From contig NZ_SGWZ01000001.1 of the NCBI RefSeq assembly GCF_004216755.1, positions 62,001 through 126,000 of the forward strand: a stretch of DNA of 64,000 nucleotides, written 5' to 3'. The notes below the pieces were generated by a model. That model ran no database searches. It saw only the letters and a list, made by a program, of their open reading frames with translations, and had not been told where the DNA came from. A program made the position numbers and the translations under genes. Within the stretch, counting starts at the first letter, position 1. Each line of letters begins with the position of its first letter. Origin of the DNA: Kerstersia gyiorum (GTDB taxonomy: Bacteria > Pseudomonadota > Gammaproteobacteria > Burkholderiales > Burkholderiaceae_B). Shown piece by piece: positions 62,801 to 64,000 of this stretch.

Positions 62801-64000
62801 ATGGCGCAAGTCGAACTGCTGGCTGCCGTACAGGCATTCCTGGCCCGCCCGCACGGCAGCTTTATCGAAGGCAAGGCCATCGCGGCCAGCCGTACCCTGC
62901 CGGTCTACAACCCCGCAAACGGCGAAACCATCGCCACAGCCGGCGACAGCGATGCAGACACCGTGGACCAGGCCGTGCGCAGCGCCCATACCGCCTTGCG
63001 CGATGGCCGCTGGAGCGGCCTGCGTCCGGCAGACCGCGAACGCATCCTGCTGGCCTTCACCGCGCTGGTCGAAGCCCATGCTGAAGAACTGGCGCAGATC
63101 GAAACCATCAACCAGGGCAAATCCATCAACCTGTCGCGTGCGCTGGATACCGGCGCCACGACGGAATTCATGCGCTACATGGCCGGTTGGGCCACCAAAC
63201 TGCATGGCGAATCTCTGGACCTGTCCATCGCCATGCCGCCGGGCACACGCTATACCGGCTACACCCGCCGCGAACCGGTCGGTGTCGTGGCCGGCATCGT
63301 GCCCTGGAACTTCCCCCTGATGATTGCCGCCTGGAAAGTCATGCCCGCGCTGGCCGCAGGTTGCAGCGTCGTCATCAAGCCGTCCCCGGAAACCCCGCTG
63401 TCGGCGCTGCGCCTGGCGGAACTGGCGCTGGAAGCGGGCGTACCGCCGGGCGTCTTCAACGTCGTGACCGGCGCGGGCGCGACCGGCCAGGCGCTGGTGT
63501 CGCATCCGCTCATCGCCAAGGTTTCCTTCACCGGCTCTACCCAGACCGGCAAGCTGGTCGGCCATGCTGCCGTGGAACACATGGCACGCTTCACGCTGGA
63601 ACTGGGCGGCAAGAACCCCATGATGGTGTTCGGCGATGCCGACATCGGCAAGGCCGTGCAAGGCGTCATGCTGGGTGGCCTGCTGAACCAGGGCCAGGTC
63701 TGCGCTGCCGCCTCGCGCATCTATGTGCACAAATCGCGCCATGATGAATTCGTCAACGCACTGTCGGCCGCCGTGTCCACCCTCACCCTGGGGCCCGGCC
63801 TGGACCCCGGCGCGCAAGTCAACCCGGTGGTATCGCGCCGCCAGCAGCAAGCCATCGAAGGCTATATCGAATCCGCCCGTCAGGAAGGCGCCAAGCTGGC
63901 CGCTGGCGGCAAACCGGTGGAAGCGCCTGGCTTCTTCGTGCAGCCCACCATCCTGTCCGGCGTGTCGCAGGACATGAAGGTCGCCCGCGAGGAAATCTTC
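62801..64000 (+). CDS. feaB: Phenylacetaldehyde dehydrogenase (C-terminus cut off by window edge)
   Basis: The first 400 residues of an NAD+-dependent aldehyde dehydrogenase closely resembling E. coli FeaB, which oxidises phenylacetaldehyde to phenylacetate. The oxyanion Asn is in VPWNFPL, the general-base Glu in LELGGKNPM and the catalytic Cys in NQGQVCAAAS. N-terminal features (VQAFLARPHGSFIEGK) also follow FeaB. The start at 62801 has GGAGA 8 bp upstream; an in-frame ATG at 62786 is less likely. No tynA-type amine oxidase is in view. Confidence 0.93.
   Translation, partial: MAQVELLAAVQAFLARPHGSFIEGKAIAASRTLPVYNPANGETIATAGDSDADTVDQAVRSAHTALRDGRWSGLRPADRERILLAFTALVEAHAEELAQIETINQGKSINLSRALDTGATTEFMRYMAGWATKLHGESLDLSIAMPPGTRYTGYTRREPVGVVAGIVPWNFPLMIAAWKVMPALAAGCSVVIKPSPETPLSALRLAELALEAGVPPGVFNVVTGAGATGQALVSHPLIAKVSFTGSTQTGKLVGHAAVEHMARFTLELGGKNPMMVFGDADIGKAVQGVMLGGLLNQGQVCAAASRIYVHKSRHDEFVNALSAAVSTLTLGPGLDPGAQVNPVVSRRQQQAIEGYIESARQEGAKLAAGGKPVEAPGFFVQPTILSGVSQDMKVAREEIF

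Overview
This window is GC-rich and densely packed, and it looks like ordinary chromosome of a betaproteobacterium of the order Burkholderiales, most likely the Alcaligenaceae (Bordetella/Achromobacter/Castellaniella/Pusillimonas relatives). That placement is an inference. It rests on gene orders such as accB-accC-prmA, algH-ruvX-pyrR-pyrB-pyrC'-plsC, hemA-prfA-prmC-grxD-ubiX and coaE next to zapD, on the presence of DUF3460, and on a Nudix protein with a ThiE-like tail. I see no tRNA or rRNA gene, insertion sequence, prophage or CRISPR array. Nearly all the coding space is housekeeping.

Layout. 1-3607 (minus): a partial PfkB-family kinase, prmA, and the acetyl-CoA carboxylase genes accC and accB. 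4068-11334 (plus): mpl, an RNase II-family exonuclease, aroE, mtgA, lptG and apaH, largely cell-wall and envelope functions. 11447-16375 (minus): a compact, overlapping pyrimidine cluster (plsC, inactive-type pyrC', pyrB, pyrR, ruvX, algH) and a rubredoxin. 16642-19435 (plus): thiD, thiE, hemL. 19503-24299 (minus): a LuxR-type regulator downstream of a four-gene envelope cluster (COG3014 lipoprotein, YcfL-like lipoprotein, LpoB, CsgG-like periplasmic protein). 24605-36830 (plus): argJ, a DUF815 ATPase, the Nudix-ThiE fusion, and a complete four-gene RND efflux operon of MdtABC type with its outer-membrane channel. 36847-39246 (minus): zapD, coaE and an atypical prepilin peptidase. 39399-41725 (plus): an NlpE-like lipoprotein and a YajR-like MFS transporter, closed by a perfect bidirectional terminator. 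41937-46911 (minus): the cytochrome bo3 ubiquinol oxidase operon cyoABCDE, with a small LuxR-type gene directly upstream. 47955-49053 (minus): scpA and a DUF3460 gene. 49257-52268 (plus): an EmrB-type MFS pump and glpK. 52288-56605 (minus): ubiX, grxD, prmC, prfA, hemA. 57024-60257 (minus): a glutamate/aspartate ABC importer gltIJKL with an internal terminator. 60474-64000: a divergent accessory locus with a phenol-MetA-type outer-membrane protein, a FeaR-type AraC regulator and a truncated phenylacetaldehyde dehydrogenase (FeaB).

Functional themes. HemL and HemA/PrfA/PrmC serve tetrapyrrole synthesis and translation termination. CyoE supplies heme O to the quinol oxidase, so heme supply and respiration are both represented. 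Mpl, MtgA and LpoB serve peptidoglycan recycling and synthesis, LptG serves LPS export, and ZapD and ScpA serve division and chromosome segregation. ThiD, ThiE and the Nudix-ThiE protein touch thiamine metabolism.

The least ordinary signals are: a prepilin peptidase without the usual cysteine tetrad; tandem perfect DnaA boxes inside the tail of the small LuxR-type gene above cyoA; the LpoB/YcfL/COG3014/CsgG-like envelope cluster; an AT-rich inverted repeat overlapping a likely luxR promoter; and many long perfect hairpins without U-tracts at gene ends. I found no clearly unprecedented system. The envelope cluster and the cyo-linked regulator are the best candidates for undescribed biology.
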